NCBI GenBank assembly: GCA_021613535.1
Contig: CP075492.1
Location: 16,120,001 to 16,184,000, forward strand
DNA from: Adineta vaga
Taxonomy: Eukaryota; Rotifera
Direction: 5' to 3'
DNA length: 64,000 nucleotides
Below are positions 1-12,555 of this stretch, piece by piece. The translations under genes and the position numbers were made by a program. The notes under the pieces are model-generated. The model did not search any database. It saw only the letters and a list, made by a program, of their open reading frames with translations, and was not told the origin of the DNA. Each line of letters opens with the position of its first letter. Position 1 is the first letter of the stretch.

Positions 1-2023
1 TCGTTTTCAATGTGTTTTGCTTATGTGGCTTTGCTCTGGGTGAGTAGACGTGCGATGTAAGTGTGAGTGCTTCGCTTGGATGTTGCTGTATGCTTCTTTT
101 TTTCCATCATCCCCATCCAGTTAGCTTTCACAATGATCAATCTATTCATATTTTGATTTTTTTTTCATACAACTTTCATCATCAATTATGGCTCAATTAA
201 TTATTTCTTTTGAATACACTACAAAAAGGTCAGAATCTTGACGCCGTTTTATAAACACAATGAGAACTGGCGAACAGACTTTTGCGTATTATCATTGAAT
301 TCTCAATCAAGTTCGAGTCAGAGGGTGGGTATTCACTTCTTCTTCACCCACTCAAATCCATCAAAAACAGCTGTTAGCGCAATCCCTACAAGATTAAAAA
401 TGCGAAACACAATGTCGCTGCAGTGTCTGATATAAAACAGAAATATCATCATCAGCTGAGTTGTCAAATCAATAAAAATCTACTCTGAAAGAAAAAAAAG
501 GAGTCTTCCGCAACTTTTTATGGTTCTGCATCATTCACAGGACCAGAAAAAGTTCTGTCTGTCATATGACGAACCGTTCCACCCGCTCGATTCGACTAAT
601 TCATGTGTTTTACGGAGCGAGGCAAACGGTTCATTTTCAGAGTTCAAGATAATAATTTGTATTTTGGATTCGGTTCGAAACAAAACGTATATAGGAAATA
701 AAGCAGAATCGATGTTGCATGTATTTTACATGGAATGATGGACTACTAAATGAAATGTTTCCCAAAAAGGAGAATTTAGAGTCCTCAAAGAAGCTAGCCC
801 ACTAAATTACACCTGCAATACTTACCTAAACGAATATGGTCCCAACTTCACCTACGTCGCTGATTCCGAATCTGATATTGGTTTTGAGTCAAACGTATTT
901 TCCTAGTGAAACAATACTTGGAAAAGGTCTCACAATGCGCAAAAACTGTATTTTATTACCAAATTGCCTAAATACGTCTTATATGACCTTTAGTTTGGGA
1001 GTTTGCCAAATGCTTGGTTTTGTAGCTAGTCAGAAGGACTATCATAATCTCTTATATTAATATTTAAAATAAATTTACATAGACTTCGATTATGATACGT
1101 TTGTTGATGCTATAATGGAAAAATATTAGTAAACATCAGTTTTTTCATGTTTTACATCAACTACCATCCAATGTTATTTCGATAAGATTTCGGGCTCTAA
1201 ACAGTAGTTGGCACAGATACAGATTGATAAGTACGACATAGTTTTGATTGAAGAAGATGGAATCAATTCTTTCTCACATTGAAAGATCCAGGTATCAGAA
1301 GGCTCGATACATGCCAAGATCGCTCTGACGAAAATGTTTGAAGAACGCATCAGAAGTATCATCTGAATTATTTGACAAGTTCAAAAAATGAGGGTTTTAA
1401 TTACTATATTCTTAATGAAATATCTGTGGTGCTAAAGACTTTTATTTTTGACTCGATAGACACTGATATTGCATCATTCCTCGACTTTTAAACCAAACTT
1501 TTTTTCTAAAACATCTTTTGAGTCGAAATAATCGAAGCAAGAAAAAACACGGTAGAAATCCTTGTAAATTTTCCATGATGTACCTCAATAGAAAATGTAG
1601 GAACTCTTATTAGGTGATGGGTCTATAGTAAGTGCATCAGTGACTAATTTGTTTCGCATTCTAGCGACGCGAAGCAGGAAAAATATTAAATAGATATTTG
1701 GATTGTGCTATTTGTGAAATCTGTACTATGCTGAATTTCTTATTCAAATGACTATACCGTATTTTCAATAGAAATAAATTAGCTAAAAACAATAACCAAC
1801 CGAAACCGAACCGTGCCCAACTCTGCTCTGTACACATTCATGATGCTCCTACCCCGCTGCACCCTCCTCGCACCCTCAAGATTATATGTGCTCTTTGTAT
1901 TAATGAAAAACACGATCAACAAATTCAGTATAATATAGTGTTGAAGTGATGAGAGCATTTTCAAACATCATTTCTTTCCATATATAAAAAAATTCTTAAG
2001 TTAAAAAAAAGGAATTCATTTTT
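1..2023. other. No recognisable gene
   Basis: About 2 kb of AT-rich DNA with only short open stretches (under 75 codons) on either strand. None has recognisable motifs or a convincing exon structure. I see no RNA gene, tandem array or transposon end. It may hold the 5' or 3' flank of a gene outside the window. Confidence 0.5.
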
Positions 2024-3081
2024 CTAACAAGAATTTTTATCTATAAGAAATTTTTGAACACGATTATTTAAAGTATCAGTAACATATAAATTTCCTTCGC
2101 GATCAAGAAATAAATCAGAGGGACCATGTAATTGATCTGAATTAGAACCTTCACCATTTCCTCCAGCAATTAATGTTCCATTCGTTGCATCTTTTAACCA
2201 ACGCATAATTCGATTATTTCCTTTATCTGCAATATAAATTGCACCTTGTTGATCAACATAGACACCTGATGGTTCATTGAATTGATCGTAACCATTGCCT
2301 GAAATACCTGATTGACCGGCAACAAGAATTGGTTCCTCATCATTTTCATTTATTTTAACAATTCGATGTGTTAAATATCCAGTTGAATAAATTGTTCGAT
2401 TTTGATCAATAAATATGAAATTTGATTGACGTAATTTCGATACAATAAACTCTCCATTAAATTGATCATCATTAAAATTCCATTTTGTAATTTGCCCATC
2501 AGCATATTCTGATATATATATATAACCTTGATTGTCTTGTGCAATTCCTACAGCTTGTATATTATCAATAAGAACGTCACATTGATCTTGATTTTGATAA
2601 CAACGAACAACTTGATGACGTCCACCATTAGTTATATAAACAGTACCATTTTTATCAACAATAATATCATATGGAATAAATAATGGAGAGTTATGATCAT
2701 TATCTGGGTATTTAACACCTGCAATCCATTGACCAATTGTTGCATTTTGTTCCCATTTAACAATTCGATCATTTACTTCATCAACAATATAAATATCATC
2801 ATTATCACCAAGAAATATTCCCTGGGGATGAATTAATTGATCAAGTTCATGTCCAGAATCTTTCCCTCCAGCAACTGTTATTCCAGTTTTCGACCATGTT
2901 GCTGTAGAACATATTTCCGAATCTATTTCAAAGAAATTTATATTTTAAAAAACAAAACATTTATTTTCATTTACTTGATAAACTAAAATAAAACAAGCGA
3001 TATGTAATTGATGAAAAACATAAAGTACAATAAAAAAACTCACTTGATAAGAAAAATAATGAAATAGAAAAAGAAAAACAT
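2024..3081 (-). CDS. Secreted-type NHL-repeat protein
   Basis: The main exon is open from the stop at 2024 up to about 2929 and encodes several NHL propeller blades. Recurring features are VAGG/IAGGNG turns, (F/V)(V/L)D strands, a Tyr-(I/V)-x-D step and NNRI/NRV before Trp or Phe. The exon begins with a segment reading SEICSTATW, which lies between a leader and the first blade. A candidate first exon at 3044-3081 encodes a strongly hydrophobic leader (MFFFFYFIIFLI) followed by GTGAGT; an acceptor ATAG lies at about 2930. NHL blades form beta-propellers used for protein or RNA binding, and the leader suggests secretion or membrane attachment. Oddity: as read, the leader exon and main exon join one nucleotide out of phase, so either another first exon is used or there is an indel in the T-rich leader. 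Confidence 0.72.
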
Positions 3082-3942
3082 TTTTTAATGACGAAAAAAA
3101 TAAAATATTTTCTCTTTAAAACTATAATTTTTTTTATCTAGTCATCAATACATCGGCATTTTATTTTAATCTTCACATCGTCAGATATCAATTACATTAT
3201 TTTATTATTCTTTTCAAATTTTGATAAACTTTAAATAAATACTCAAGTGGATTTATCATATTAATATCAAAAGAGAAAAATCACACGATTTTTTGTCAAA
3301 TATTCATACTTTCAACAGACGTTGAATTGGAAATTATTTACATAGATGTATAGAAAGATTTCAGAGACATGTACAATTGTAACACTCTTGATTGTTTCAT
3401 TCTACGTATGTAGCAATTCGTACATATAGAAATAAACAAAAAAAAAACTTTTCTCTTCTATTCAATATTGTATTTGCATTCCGTTTTATTTACATATTTA
3501 TTAATAAAGTTCACTAGAATGTGGAGATAGGATCTAGAAAAGAAAATTGTTTTTAATATAACAAAAATAGTCAATATGTACAATTTTGTGTTCATCCAAG
3601 ATATATTCGAATAGGATCACCAACATTAGGTTTAGAAAAGACTATTATTGATTTCCAAACAGAATTTGTTTTTGGAATCTTTTATTTACGATAAACTGAG
3701 TGTGGTAGAAAACACTTTGTCTTATACAAGAGGAGATATATTATAAAACAGACATTGCATAATATCTATTTTTTGTAATGATAGGTACCTTTGCTTGAGT
3801 TTAAGAAGGACTTCTCAGAAATACTTCATCTTCAATTTACTTGTTCATTAAACAGATGTTCATTTTACAACTTTAGTTTGATGATCGTATATTGACTGAA
3901 CAATTTAATTTGTTTTAAAATTATAATGCAAAACTTTTCAGA

Positions 3943-5071
3943 ATGATATTTCTCTTTTATCTAGTCAACCAGATGTCTTTTTCATGGTTATACTCATCAT
4001 ATTTTATATTCTTATTTCTATCTATTCTTCCTTTTATTCTAACAAGATCACTTGCTTTTACATCAATTCAAATAATAACACTTCAACATCCAATACTTGA
4101 ACAGTTTAATAACAAGTTACAATGTTTATGTTCGAATACAACAATTTCATCCAATTTGTTCAAGTGATTTTGTATCTAATAAGTGGATTCAATTTCTCAG
4201 TCGACGTCATTCTAATATTTCCTATTTACCGATTGATTTTCGTACATCAGCTAGTATGCAATTTCAAGCACTTGCTTCTTTATGTAACATTTCACAAACA
4301 ATCGTCGAGAAAAATTTGAATGAATTTCTTCGTAAAAAACTTATCGTTTTGAAACCAATATCAGCATCGTCTCTTCTATCTCAAATACAAGCGATTGTTG
4401 CTGATTTTCAAACTCATCGATTAGATATATTTTATCATGAATTACAACTTATTCAACAAATGATTATAAGTAATCAACTTCTTTCTGGTTTAGAAACAAA
4501 TTTTGTTCCTTATATCGGTGTTTTTTCCAATGGTTTATCTCTTAAAATGGGTAGACTTGTTTATCAACAAACAAAATATGTTAGTTCATGTTCCTGTCGT
4601 CTTGCAAATTGTCAACTCTTGTCAGGTATTTATGATGTGACAAATAATTCTGATATTTATCCTAATTCTGCATATATGCAACCTTATTTATATGATATAC
4701 AAATGATTATACCAGGTTTAGTGATTTCATGTTATCCAATGCAATCAATACTTCGTTCAACATTAGAATGTTTTTATAATTAAACATGTGTCGATACTAT
4801 CATTTCAATCATTGATGATACAACTCGTTGGAATTTTACGGTATTAACACAAATAGTATCATTAAATGTAACAGTGGAAGATCTTTTTCGTAATTTAATG
4901 ATTGAAACATGGACCTCGATGAATTTTTCCTATGAACAATATTATAGTGCATGTGCACCATTCTCATGTTCATATGCAATCGTAAAACAAAATGATTTCT
5001 TTGATATATTTCGCATATTTATTAGTTTCTATGGTGGTTTAACTATTGTTCTTCGTTTTATGATACCTTGA
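3943..5071 (+). pseudogene. Two-TM Cys-rich membrane protein, copy A (decayed)
   Basis: This is the first of three tandem copies of a protein with a cytoplasmic N-terminus, a TM near the start, a Cys-rich ectodomain and a C-terminal TM. Family landmarks are a CxC motif soon after TM1, CSSDFV, a DFRTSAS segment, SCSC, PG...CYPMQS..RSTLECFYN and a late ACAPFSCSY before TM2. I recall this architecture as abundant in bdelloids; its function is unknown. Its topology resembles DEG/ENaC channels, but I see no clear homology. The copy is broken: the cytoplasmic N-terminus is missing, the frame shifts near 4150, a stop replaces Gln after CFYN at 4781, and another stop follows TM2 at 5069. Downstream of that stop the frame continues into copy B without an intervening terminator. 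Confidence 0.7.
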
Positions 5072-5173
5072 ATTATAAAATGGTTTCGACGACGACGAGT
5101 ACAACAGTTACATATTCTAAAAAAATTGAAGAATAAAGTCATTATCAAAAATATCCGACAATCTCTTATCAAT

Positions 5174-6524
5174 ATGAATATCTATCGTAAATATTATGAT
5201 GATCCAAATGATCTTCAACGTATTGCCAATCAACATATGACTACACGATTATTTTTTGTTATCTTTACAGTTGTTCTAAATATTCTAAGTATTTATGTAT
5301 CGAGTACATTTGAAATTCGACAAGAAACTATCTATCAACCTAACGAAAATCAAGTAAATCAATTTCGACAAATGTATCCAATCTCTCTTTCTTGTTCTTG
5401 TACAGAAATATCAGTACCATACAATGCATTTGTTTCTCTTCAGCCACATTATCATCAAATATGCTCAAGTATTTTTGTTACTGAATCATGGATAACATTT
5501 ATTACGTTTTATAATGTATCAGTTGGCCCTTTGGCCGCTAGTGACATTCGAGTATCAGCTAGTAGTTTCTTTCGAATGTTACAGACATTGTGCAGATTTG
5601 CTCAACAAACTATTGTTGATAGTGAATATATTTTTTTACAAACACAATTAATCAGTGTTGAACTCTTAGAAAAATCATTATTTGAATTACAAGTACGAGC
5701 AGATATTCATGATTGGCAAGCAGCAACGATCAATGCATTTGCTCGTGATCAGCAACTTATTCGGAATATTATACAAGGAAATCAAATAATGGCTGGATTT
5801 CTTTTGAATTTTTATTTCGTAAGATTGAATGAAAATCAATTACAAAATAGATCTTTGTTTTCATTGATAATCTTTTTAGAGTTTAGAACTCAATAATCAA
5901 TTGAAACCATTCTCTAATCCTATTAGTATGCAAAATAATGGAGCAATAGTATAAATTCATCTGTTAACATATCATAACTAGATAAAAACGATTTTCTTTT
6001 AGACTTATTCTCGATGTTTATGTGCTGTTGATCAAACATGTGCTTGGCAATCATTTATTACAGGCGACAATATTTCACCCCGTAGGTTTATTCCTGGTAT
6101 GTTTGGAGGATGTTATCCAATAAATAGTGTATTACAATCGGCATTGGAATGTTTTTATAATCAAACATGTATGAATATATTGCAAGTTGGTTTTGGAGGA
6201 TCACCTAATGAAACAAGGTTTCCTATTCTTAATTCGTCATTAAATTCAAAAGATGAAACAGTATGAAAAAGATATTTCTTTTTCTTTTTTATTACAGATG
6301 TTTGTTTTAAGATTGAAAATATTGTCAAACGATTAATGGTCGATAATTGGCAAGTTAATGTCAATTATTCTGCTTATTTTAATGCATGTGCCTTAACATT
6401 TTGCACTTATGAATATACTCAACGACATAGTTTTTCTTATCTAATTACTATGATTATTGGTATTTTTGGAGTATTAATAAAGGGATTATATTTTTTTATT
6501 CCCATTTCTGTCAAATTGTTTTAA
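5174..6524 (+). CDS. Two-TM Cys-rich membrane protein, copy B
   Basis: This copy can be read intact with three short introns: exons 5174-5818, 5880-5948, 6003-6260 and 6312-6524 (introns of 61, 54 and 51 bp, all phase 0). The product is 394 aa. TM1 is near residues 25-45 (LFFVIFTVVLNILSIYV), followed by LSCSCTEISVPYN, CSSIFVTESW and DIRVSAS. The third exon carries Cys-rich segments and GGCYPINSVLQSALECFYN. The last exon has YFNACALTFCTY and TM2 (LITMIIGIFGVLIKGLYF). The ATG at 5174 is the first in frame, but conserved-looking cytoplasmic residues extend upstream of it without a Met, so an upstream start or exon is possible. It sits directly behind copy A. Function unknown. Confidence 0.65.
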
Positions 6525-6614
6525 AAAATCAGACAAAGTCTTCATAATGAAAAGAATATCAATTGATTTGATTTATTTCTATATAGGTTGCCATTCAACC
6601 GCACCAAGGAAAAC

Positions 6615-7800
6615 AATGAGACAACATTTTCAAGCTATTCGAGATCGTATTTATTCTTTTAATCTATTTCGTCAAGTCAATTCTGATGATATAAAAGTAC
6701 AAATACAACGTCAATTGACTCGATTCTTTGCGTTTATTCTTTTGACAACGTTTACAATTGTTTTTCTCAATATGGCTCTTCAATTTAATAAAGAAATAAT
6801 TCAATATCATCACCTTCGCTTGTTGAATATCAACATCTCTACAACCGTATGAATCTTCAATGTTCTTGTTCTCGCGTAGCTATTCCTTATTCATCATTTT
6901 TATCACTAAAATTACCTACATATCATCAGATTTTGTAAGACAAAAATGGATCACACTGATGTTTACACCAAATATTAATCAATACTTCAATGATACGATT
7001 TATCGAGGTTCACCATATTATAATCTAAGACAATATCCTGCAACTGATTATCGATCAATAGCTACATACCATTTTCAAATTCTTGCTGCATTTTGTTATT
7101 TATCGAACTCAACTATCGTTGCGGCATTAAAACAGTTAAAAACACAAAATTTCGTTAATTCTTTTCTTCTTGCACCACACGATTTTGACATGCAAATTAC
7201 ACTCTTAACGGATCAGTTAATATTGACTGTATCCAATGCATTTATTCAAAGTCTTCGTTTGATTCAAATAGCAATGCATACTAATGCTCTTTTCACTATC
7301 ACGACAAGTAATTGGCAATTTTATCCAAGTGATCTCAAACCTTTTCTAACTGTTCGTACGCAACCTGTCATTTATAATAAATCTACAAGTAGTTGCTCTT
7401 GTGCTTTAACACCATTATGTGTACAATCAGCTACTATGGATAATGTTACTCTACCTGGTCTAATGGTAGGTTGTTTTCCACTCGAATCGCTTCTTCAATC
7501 GACACTTGAATTATTATATAATCGAACACTTGTCAATTTCTTATCAAAAAACATCAATGAGACATTTAATGCATTAGATGAATCACTCATAAGTCAGTAT
7601 AAACCAACAATTACAACAGTCGAATCGATCCTCTCTCAACTCATGGTAGAACAGTGGGAATCAGTAATAAATGAAACATCTTATGCTATGTATTATGCTC
7701 AATGTTCACCTTCATCATGTGCATTTACATATATTAAACGACAAAATTTAATAGTTAGTATAACATATCTTGAGGGTGGGTGTGGGTATGGATCTTCAGG
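6615..7800 (+). pseudogene. Two-TM Cys-rich membrane protein, copy C (frameshifted, truncated)
   Basis: The third tandem copy starts with a typical basic cytoplasmic segment and TM1 (RFFAFILLTTFTIVFL). The frame shifts near 6815, because the CSCSRVAIPYSSF segment is in a different frame from TM1. A second shift near 6930 removes a few bases before SDFVRQKW. From there a long open stretch runs through DYRSIAT, SSCSCALTPLC, LMVGCFPLESLLQSTLELLYN and CSPSSCAFTYIKR. The C-terminal TM is lost: the frame enters a telomere-like GT-rich hairpin at 7766 just where TM2 should begin. No intron consistent with splice signals repairs the two shifts. Compared with copy B it lacks about 30 C-terminal residues. 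Confidence 0.7.
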
Positions 7801-7851
7801 GTGAAAAATGAGTATCACACCCACACCCATCCCACCCACACCCTCAAGATA
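7766..7851. repeat. Telomere-like hairpin element 1
   Basis: G-rich TGAGGGTGGGTGTGGG on the left and its C-rich complement on the right form an inverted repeat. The outermost 11 bp (TATCTTGAGGG / CCCTCAAGATA) match perfectly. It separates the truncated copy C gene from an NmrA-like fragment. Confidence 0.8.
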
Positions 7852-8245
7852 CAATTGTATTTGCTCATCCATTAGATGGAAAAGCACTGTTACATCTAGA
7901 GGATGCTGATGATACAGGTTCAATTGTGCGTGAAATCTTAGAAAATCCAGAAAAATCTATTGGCCAAGATATTTGTATTTGTGGAGAAGAAATTCGGTTT
8001 GAAGATGTTCAAAAATTTTCACAGAAGTTACTGGTATTCCATCAATTTCAAAAACATTAACCGAAGAAGAATTTCGAGGAGCGACAAGTTTTCTATCAAA
8101 ACTGATACAAGATGATCTTTTCTATATGTATAAATGGTTTGAACAATTTGGTTGTTTCGGCAAAGAGAAAGATTAGACAACAGGAAAATAATTAACACAT
8201 TTGAATACATTTGAAGAATGATTAAAGAAAACAGAATGGAAAGGT
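7852..8245 (+). pseudogene. NmrA-like NAD(P)-binding protein, 3' fragment
   Basis: The translation matches the C-terminal half of NmrA-like short-chain-dehydrogenase relatives: a DADDTGSIVREIL segment, IGQDICICGEEI, then in a second frame FTEVTGIP, TLTEEEF, DDLFYMYKWFEQFG and finally TFEE-LKKTEWKG. The N-terminal Rossmann half, with the glycine-rich NAD(P) loop, is absent. The fragment begins immediately after the telomere-like hairpin. A frameshift in the A-run near 8018, stops near 8176 and a Trp-to-stop change near 8220 show that it is dead. A GTGAGT donor remains after the last codon, so an intron once followed. Confidence 0.72.
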
Positions 8246-8659
8246 GAGTAAGAAGGATGAATATGTATCATTTTATTTTCTTAATTTATAATACAGACAA
8301 CTAGAGGACTAAGATCCTTATTATCCTGAAGAAACATGCTTCTAGACTTGTTTGTTCTTTACCTACAAGAAAGTACAGTTTTATGATTACTTAAACGTAT
8401 AACTTCATGTGGATAAAAGTTCTTACTCACCTTTTAGTTTCTTTTGTTTTAAAGATTTGATAAAGGAGATTATTCGTATCCTTCTCAATAATTTATTTAA
8501 TGTTTATGATTTTGATCATTCCTGTATTAAGGATATATTTTCTTTATTTCAAATTAATTTCATATGTAAAGAAACTGAGTCAAACTATACCAGTAACTTT
8601 ATACTTTAAATTGTCAAGTACCGAAATCTTATTTTTTAACAAACACGAATATAATGTTA

Positions 8660-10941
8660 TTAGCATAATCGATGATCTTCTTTTTGTAGTTGTTTATGAA
8701 GCGAACCGAGAATGTTATTCTGATAGAAGATCGATAATTCTTGAAGTGTCTGAAAATGAAATAAAATAAAGTATTAAAGATATATATTAAGAAGAAATAA
8801 GGATGATTACCGTGCTCTCGCGTAAGGAGTCAGCGAGATGTTGAGCTCCAACAGATCCGATATGATTATCCTCAAGAAACAATGAGGTGAGTATCTATAA
8901 ATAGTAATCACGATGATTATAAAGAAAATAAAAAGCAAGTGAAAATTACCTGATTACGTCGTAGAGCATCAGCAAGATGCCGTGCCCCATCAAGTCCAAT
9001 TTTATTACGATCAAGATACAGTGTAGTTAGAGCCTTTGAAAAGAAATCAAGATAAATATGATTGAGATGGAAAATAAAATAAAGATGATTACCATATTAT
9101 ATCGTAGTGCATAAGCTAGATGTTCTATTCCAAAATCCCCAATTTGATTTCCTCCAAGATACAACATACTGAGTATCTGTAAAGATATACGTATGATAAC
9201 GATGTATATATATATATGAATGAAATGAAAGAAAAATACAAACGATTACCTTATTCTCTCTTAAGGTTTCAGCAATAAACTGCAGACCAGTATCTTCGAT
9301 TTGATTCTCGTTAAGATTTAGTGAGGTAAGTGTCTATCAAAGAAGATGATGACATAATAATGTTGTAAGAATCATAGAAAAAAAATTAAAACCTCGTTGG
9401 AACATAGAGCGTCGGCAAGATACTGTGCACCAACATTACTAATGTGATTTCTACTAATGTTCAGTTTTTTGAGTGTCTATTAACAGAGAGCAATATGTAT
9501 ATAGATAAGCGAATAATAAAACGAGAACTACTGTGTTATTTCGTAGTGCATCAGCGAGATATTGAAGTCCAATATCGCCGATTTGGTTCTCCAATAACGT
9601 TAACTCAGTAAGTTTCTGTAAATAGAATACACAATAAATATGAAAGATAGAAATCAAATGAAAGTAATCACTGTGTGACTTCGTAATGCAGCAGCAAGAT
9701 ATTCGCTTCCAAGGTTTCCAATTTGATTATTTTTAAGGTTTAATTGAGTAATTGACTGAGTAGAAGTATGTCAAAGAATATGTAAAGTATAAAGAAATAT
9801 AGATGATTACCTTGTTACCTATTAGTCCATTGGCAAGATATTGAGCACCAATATCTCCGATTTGATTGTTGTCAAAATTTAACATCGTAAGTGTCTGTGA
9901 AGCAAAGATAGAAATAATTATGATATGAATAAACAGAAATCGAATATTATACCTCATTTTCTCGTAAAAGATCAGTAAAATGCTGCATACCGGTATCTCC
10001 AATTTTGTTTTTACCAAGACTCAACACAATTAGAGTCTATTGAACAAATGAGATTCTAGACACATAAATAAAATAAATGGAAAATAATATGATTACTTTG
10101 TTGTTTCGTAAACCTTCAACGAGATATTGTATTCCAATAGGTCCAATCTCATTTGCCCGGAGACCAATCATGAGAAGTTTCTATGAAGAAAGATGACGAA
10201 GAATATTATAGTAATAAAAAGAAAATGAAAATCACTTTGTTATATCGTAACATATTAGCTAAATGCTGCATCTCAGCATCTCCAATTTGAGTGCCATGAA
10301 GACAGAGTGCAACAAGTGCCTGTAAATTGAAGATGAAGATAGACATTAAAGAAAATGAGGATTACCTTATTATCTACCAAAGCTTCAGCAATATACTGCG
10401 TTCCAGTGGTTCCAATCTGGTTTTCATCAAGGTACAACGTATTGAGAGTCTATGAGTAAAGATAAAATCACAGAAAATAAAACTTAGATAAAGATCACTT
10501 ACCTCGTTATCTCGTAGTGCATCAGCAAGATGTTGTATTCCCGCCTCTTCTATTCCAGTATTAATAAGATTTAGCGACAAAAGTGTCTTTAAATATAACG
10601 ATGAAAAAATTAATTATTAAAAAATCAAAATGTGTACCTTGTTATGTCGTAGAGCATTGCCGATATATTGAGCTCCGATATCTCCAATTTGATTCCCACT
10701 AAGATCTAGTTCAGTTAATGCCTAGAGACAAGAAAAGAAACAATTAGCTCGATATTATCCGACATGTCTTAATAAGGATGGAAAAGAATAAGATTGATCT
10801 TACCGTATATCTTGAATAGGTGCCCAAAATTTCGTTTAGTCGTTTACAAACGTTTTGCACTGAGCATAAAAGATTAATTTCATCGAGATGGTCAAAAATG
10901 CGATAGAGAAATTCTATAGGTAATTCATGGAGAGGATGCAT
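8660..10941 (-). CDS. F-box and leucine-rich-repeat protein, 16 exons
   Basis: Exon 1 (10804-10941) starts at the ATG for MHPLHELPIEFL and encodes an F-box (LPIEFLYRIFDHLDEINLLC). Fourteen 84-nt exons follow, each coding one 28-residue ribonuclease-inhibitor-type LRR (consensus TLxxLxLxxNQIGDxGxQYLADALRxNK): 10638-10721, 10503-10586, 10366-10449, 10236-10319, 10097-10180, 9953-10036, 9811-9894, 9672-9755, 9532-9615, 9393-9476, 9250-9333, 9093-9176, 8950-9033 and 8811-8894. The last exon (8660-8749) holds a degenerate repeat and the stop. All junctions are phase 0 and introns are mostly 50-60 bp (longer before the first and last repeats), giving about 467 aa. The F-box suggests an SCF ubiquitin-ligase substrate receptor with the LRR arc binding the substrate. 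One donor (GTTTTA after 9393) is weak. The frame is otherwise intact. Confidence 0.9.
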
Positions 10942-11415
10942 GCTGCTGCTTGATACCGACAAAACTGTTCAACTGAAAAAACACATATCTGTTACATTTT
11001 ATTTAACTTCGGCCTTTAAACTACAAAAACAAGAAAAAAGACTACCTACATGCGTATACAACCTTCGCTTTGTATGACTGCAATCACGTTGGTTTACCGC
11101 ACTGTTTTATTTACGCTCGAAGCAATCACTTCCTTCTTTACCTACCTAAGGTACATATTTTTTTTGATGATATCAGTGTTGGTAGAAAGCAAATTTGAGT
11201 TCTACAAACGTTTCTAGAAGAAGTCTATGTCGAAACAATTGGACATACATCGTCTGATGATTGATGTAATGTTTTTCTGGTAACTATTTTAGGCAACAGC
11301 AGTACCTCTTCAAAGAAAAGAAATGGTTTCTTAAACTAAGTAATGATCATTATTAACATTTTTTTGTAAAGTATACACTAAATTATATTCGATATTACAA
11401 AAAATAATTATTTTA

Positions 11416-11823
11416 CTATAGTCTTTCACGACCATCGAACACAAGTTGATCAAGTTCCATAAAAAGTTCATTATCTGGATCTTTTATTATTTCAGGCATT
11501 ACGGGAACAAAAGCTGGAGCAGGAGTCGAATCAGAGTCATTATTGGAATCAGAATTTTTCCGTGGAAGTATAGCCAATCGTACAAGGAAAACCCATCGAT
11601 CATCTTTTTCGTGTCCTATACATACGTAATGCATAGGATTTTCCTCGCAATCGTCCTCTGACGTCACACAATGAAAAAACCAACCAGCTGCTTCGTTAAC
11701 ATGTTGACCAACTTCTTCTCGAATTTGATTGTCTAGTAATATAAGCTGCTGCACAGGCGTTGATTTCACTACCAATCTAGACCACATAGTGAACAATTTT
11801 TTCCTTGGCTGTTCTAAATCCAT
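11416..11823 (-). CDS. Small hypothetical protein
   Basis: A 135-codon ATG-initiated frame that I do not recognise. The N-terminal two thirds look globular: a basic start, then VVKSTPVQQLILL, a Trp-Phe-Phe-His cluster (AAGWFFHCV), acidic DDCEENP and a WVFLVRLAIL strand. A low-complexity Asn/Asp/Ser segment with Pro-Ala follows, then an acidic tail. There is no signal peptide or TM. Codon use is unremarkable. It lies alone between the F-box/LRR gene and the GPCR pseudogene. It could be a single-exon gene or one exon of a larger one. Confidence 0.45.
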   Translation of the reverse strand: MDLEQPRKKLFTMWSRLVVKSTPVQQLILLDNQIREEVGQHVNEAAGWFFHCVTSEDDCEENPMHYVCIGHEKDDRWVFLVRLAILPRKNSDSNNDSDSTPAPAFVPVMPEIIKDPDNELFMELDQLVFDGRERL

Positions 11824-12555
11824 TTTCTGACTAGTGTTGTCGAAAATTTAATCTAGCAATCAACGCACGTATTCTATTTATATGAAGAATTAAATGAGAA
11901 AAATGCTTACATGACATAGTATTACTCAATGTTTGACTCATTCGAAGCAATATTTTCTCTTTTCAAGCGTATCCGAATAAAGAGAAAAAAAACATGATAG
12001 ACAAACAAAATATAATGCGATGAAAACAGAAGAGGATCGAAAAAGAAAACAAGGTAAATACAGCATATTTGTATAATTACAATGCATATCACAGGTATTT
12101 TAAACATTAAGAGGAAGAAGAAAGCTCTAATGCTTCGATTACATCGCTTTGTAAATCAACTGGAAGATTGTTTTGCTACAGACAAAAGTGTTGCGGGTTC
12201 GATTTCAGTCGAAGCATCACATAAATCGAACATGCAATCTTTCTCTCTATTTTTGCTATAATATTTACTATCAGGAGAGTAACATGTCAAAACGTTGCCT
12301 CGTCAGTGCATGTATTAAAAATTAATTGTTCACAAAAATGAATATTTCTAAGAAAAGTAAATCGAGATACAAATCGGTTTAAAGAAATAATTGTCAAGTT
12401 CGAATAAATAATAAATGTTTAAGGCATATATTTTCTTGATGGTTTTCTTCTTCAACTTGAAATTGTACTAAATTTTTTTGAATAATTTTATAAATATAAA
12501 TATACTTGAACAAAATGGTAGATGATGAATAAAATTTAAAATAGAAAAAATAAAA

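Noticed and set aside
6261-6311. Frame break in membrane-protein copy B
   Set aside because: Using the TTTTAAG acceptor at 6309-6311 rather than TTACAG at 6297 gives a 51-bp intron and an intact frame.
8409-8769. Plus-strand ORFs near 8.5 kb
   Set aside because: They are partly antisense to the last exon of the F-box/LRR gene and have no domain.
12125-12235. tRNA-like segment (7-bp GCTTCGA/TCGAAGC closure and GGGTTCGATT)
   Set aside because: The T stem does not pair, the anticodon loop comes out at eight nucleotides and the D arm is unconvincing. At best it is a decayed tRNA-derived relic.
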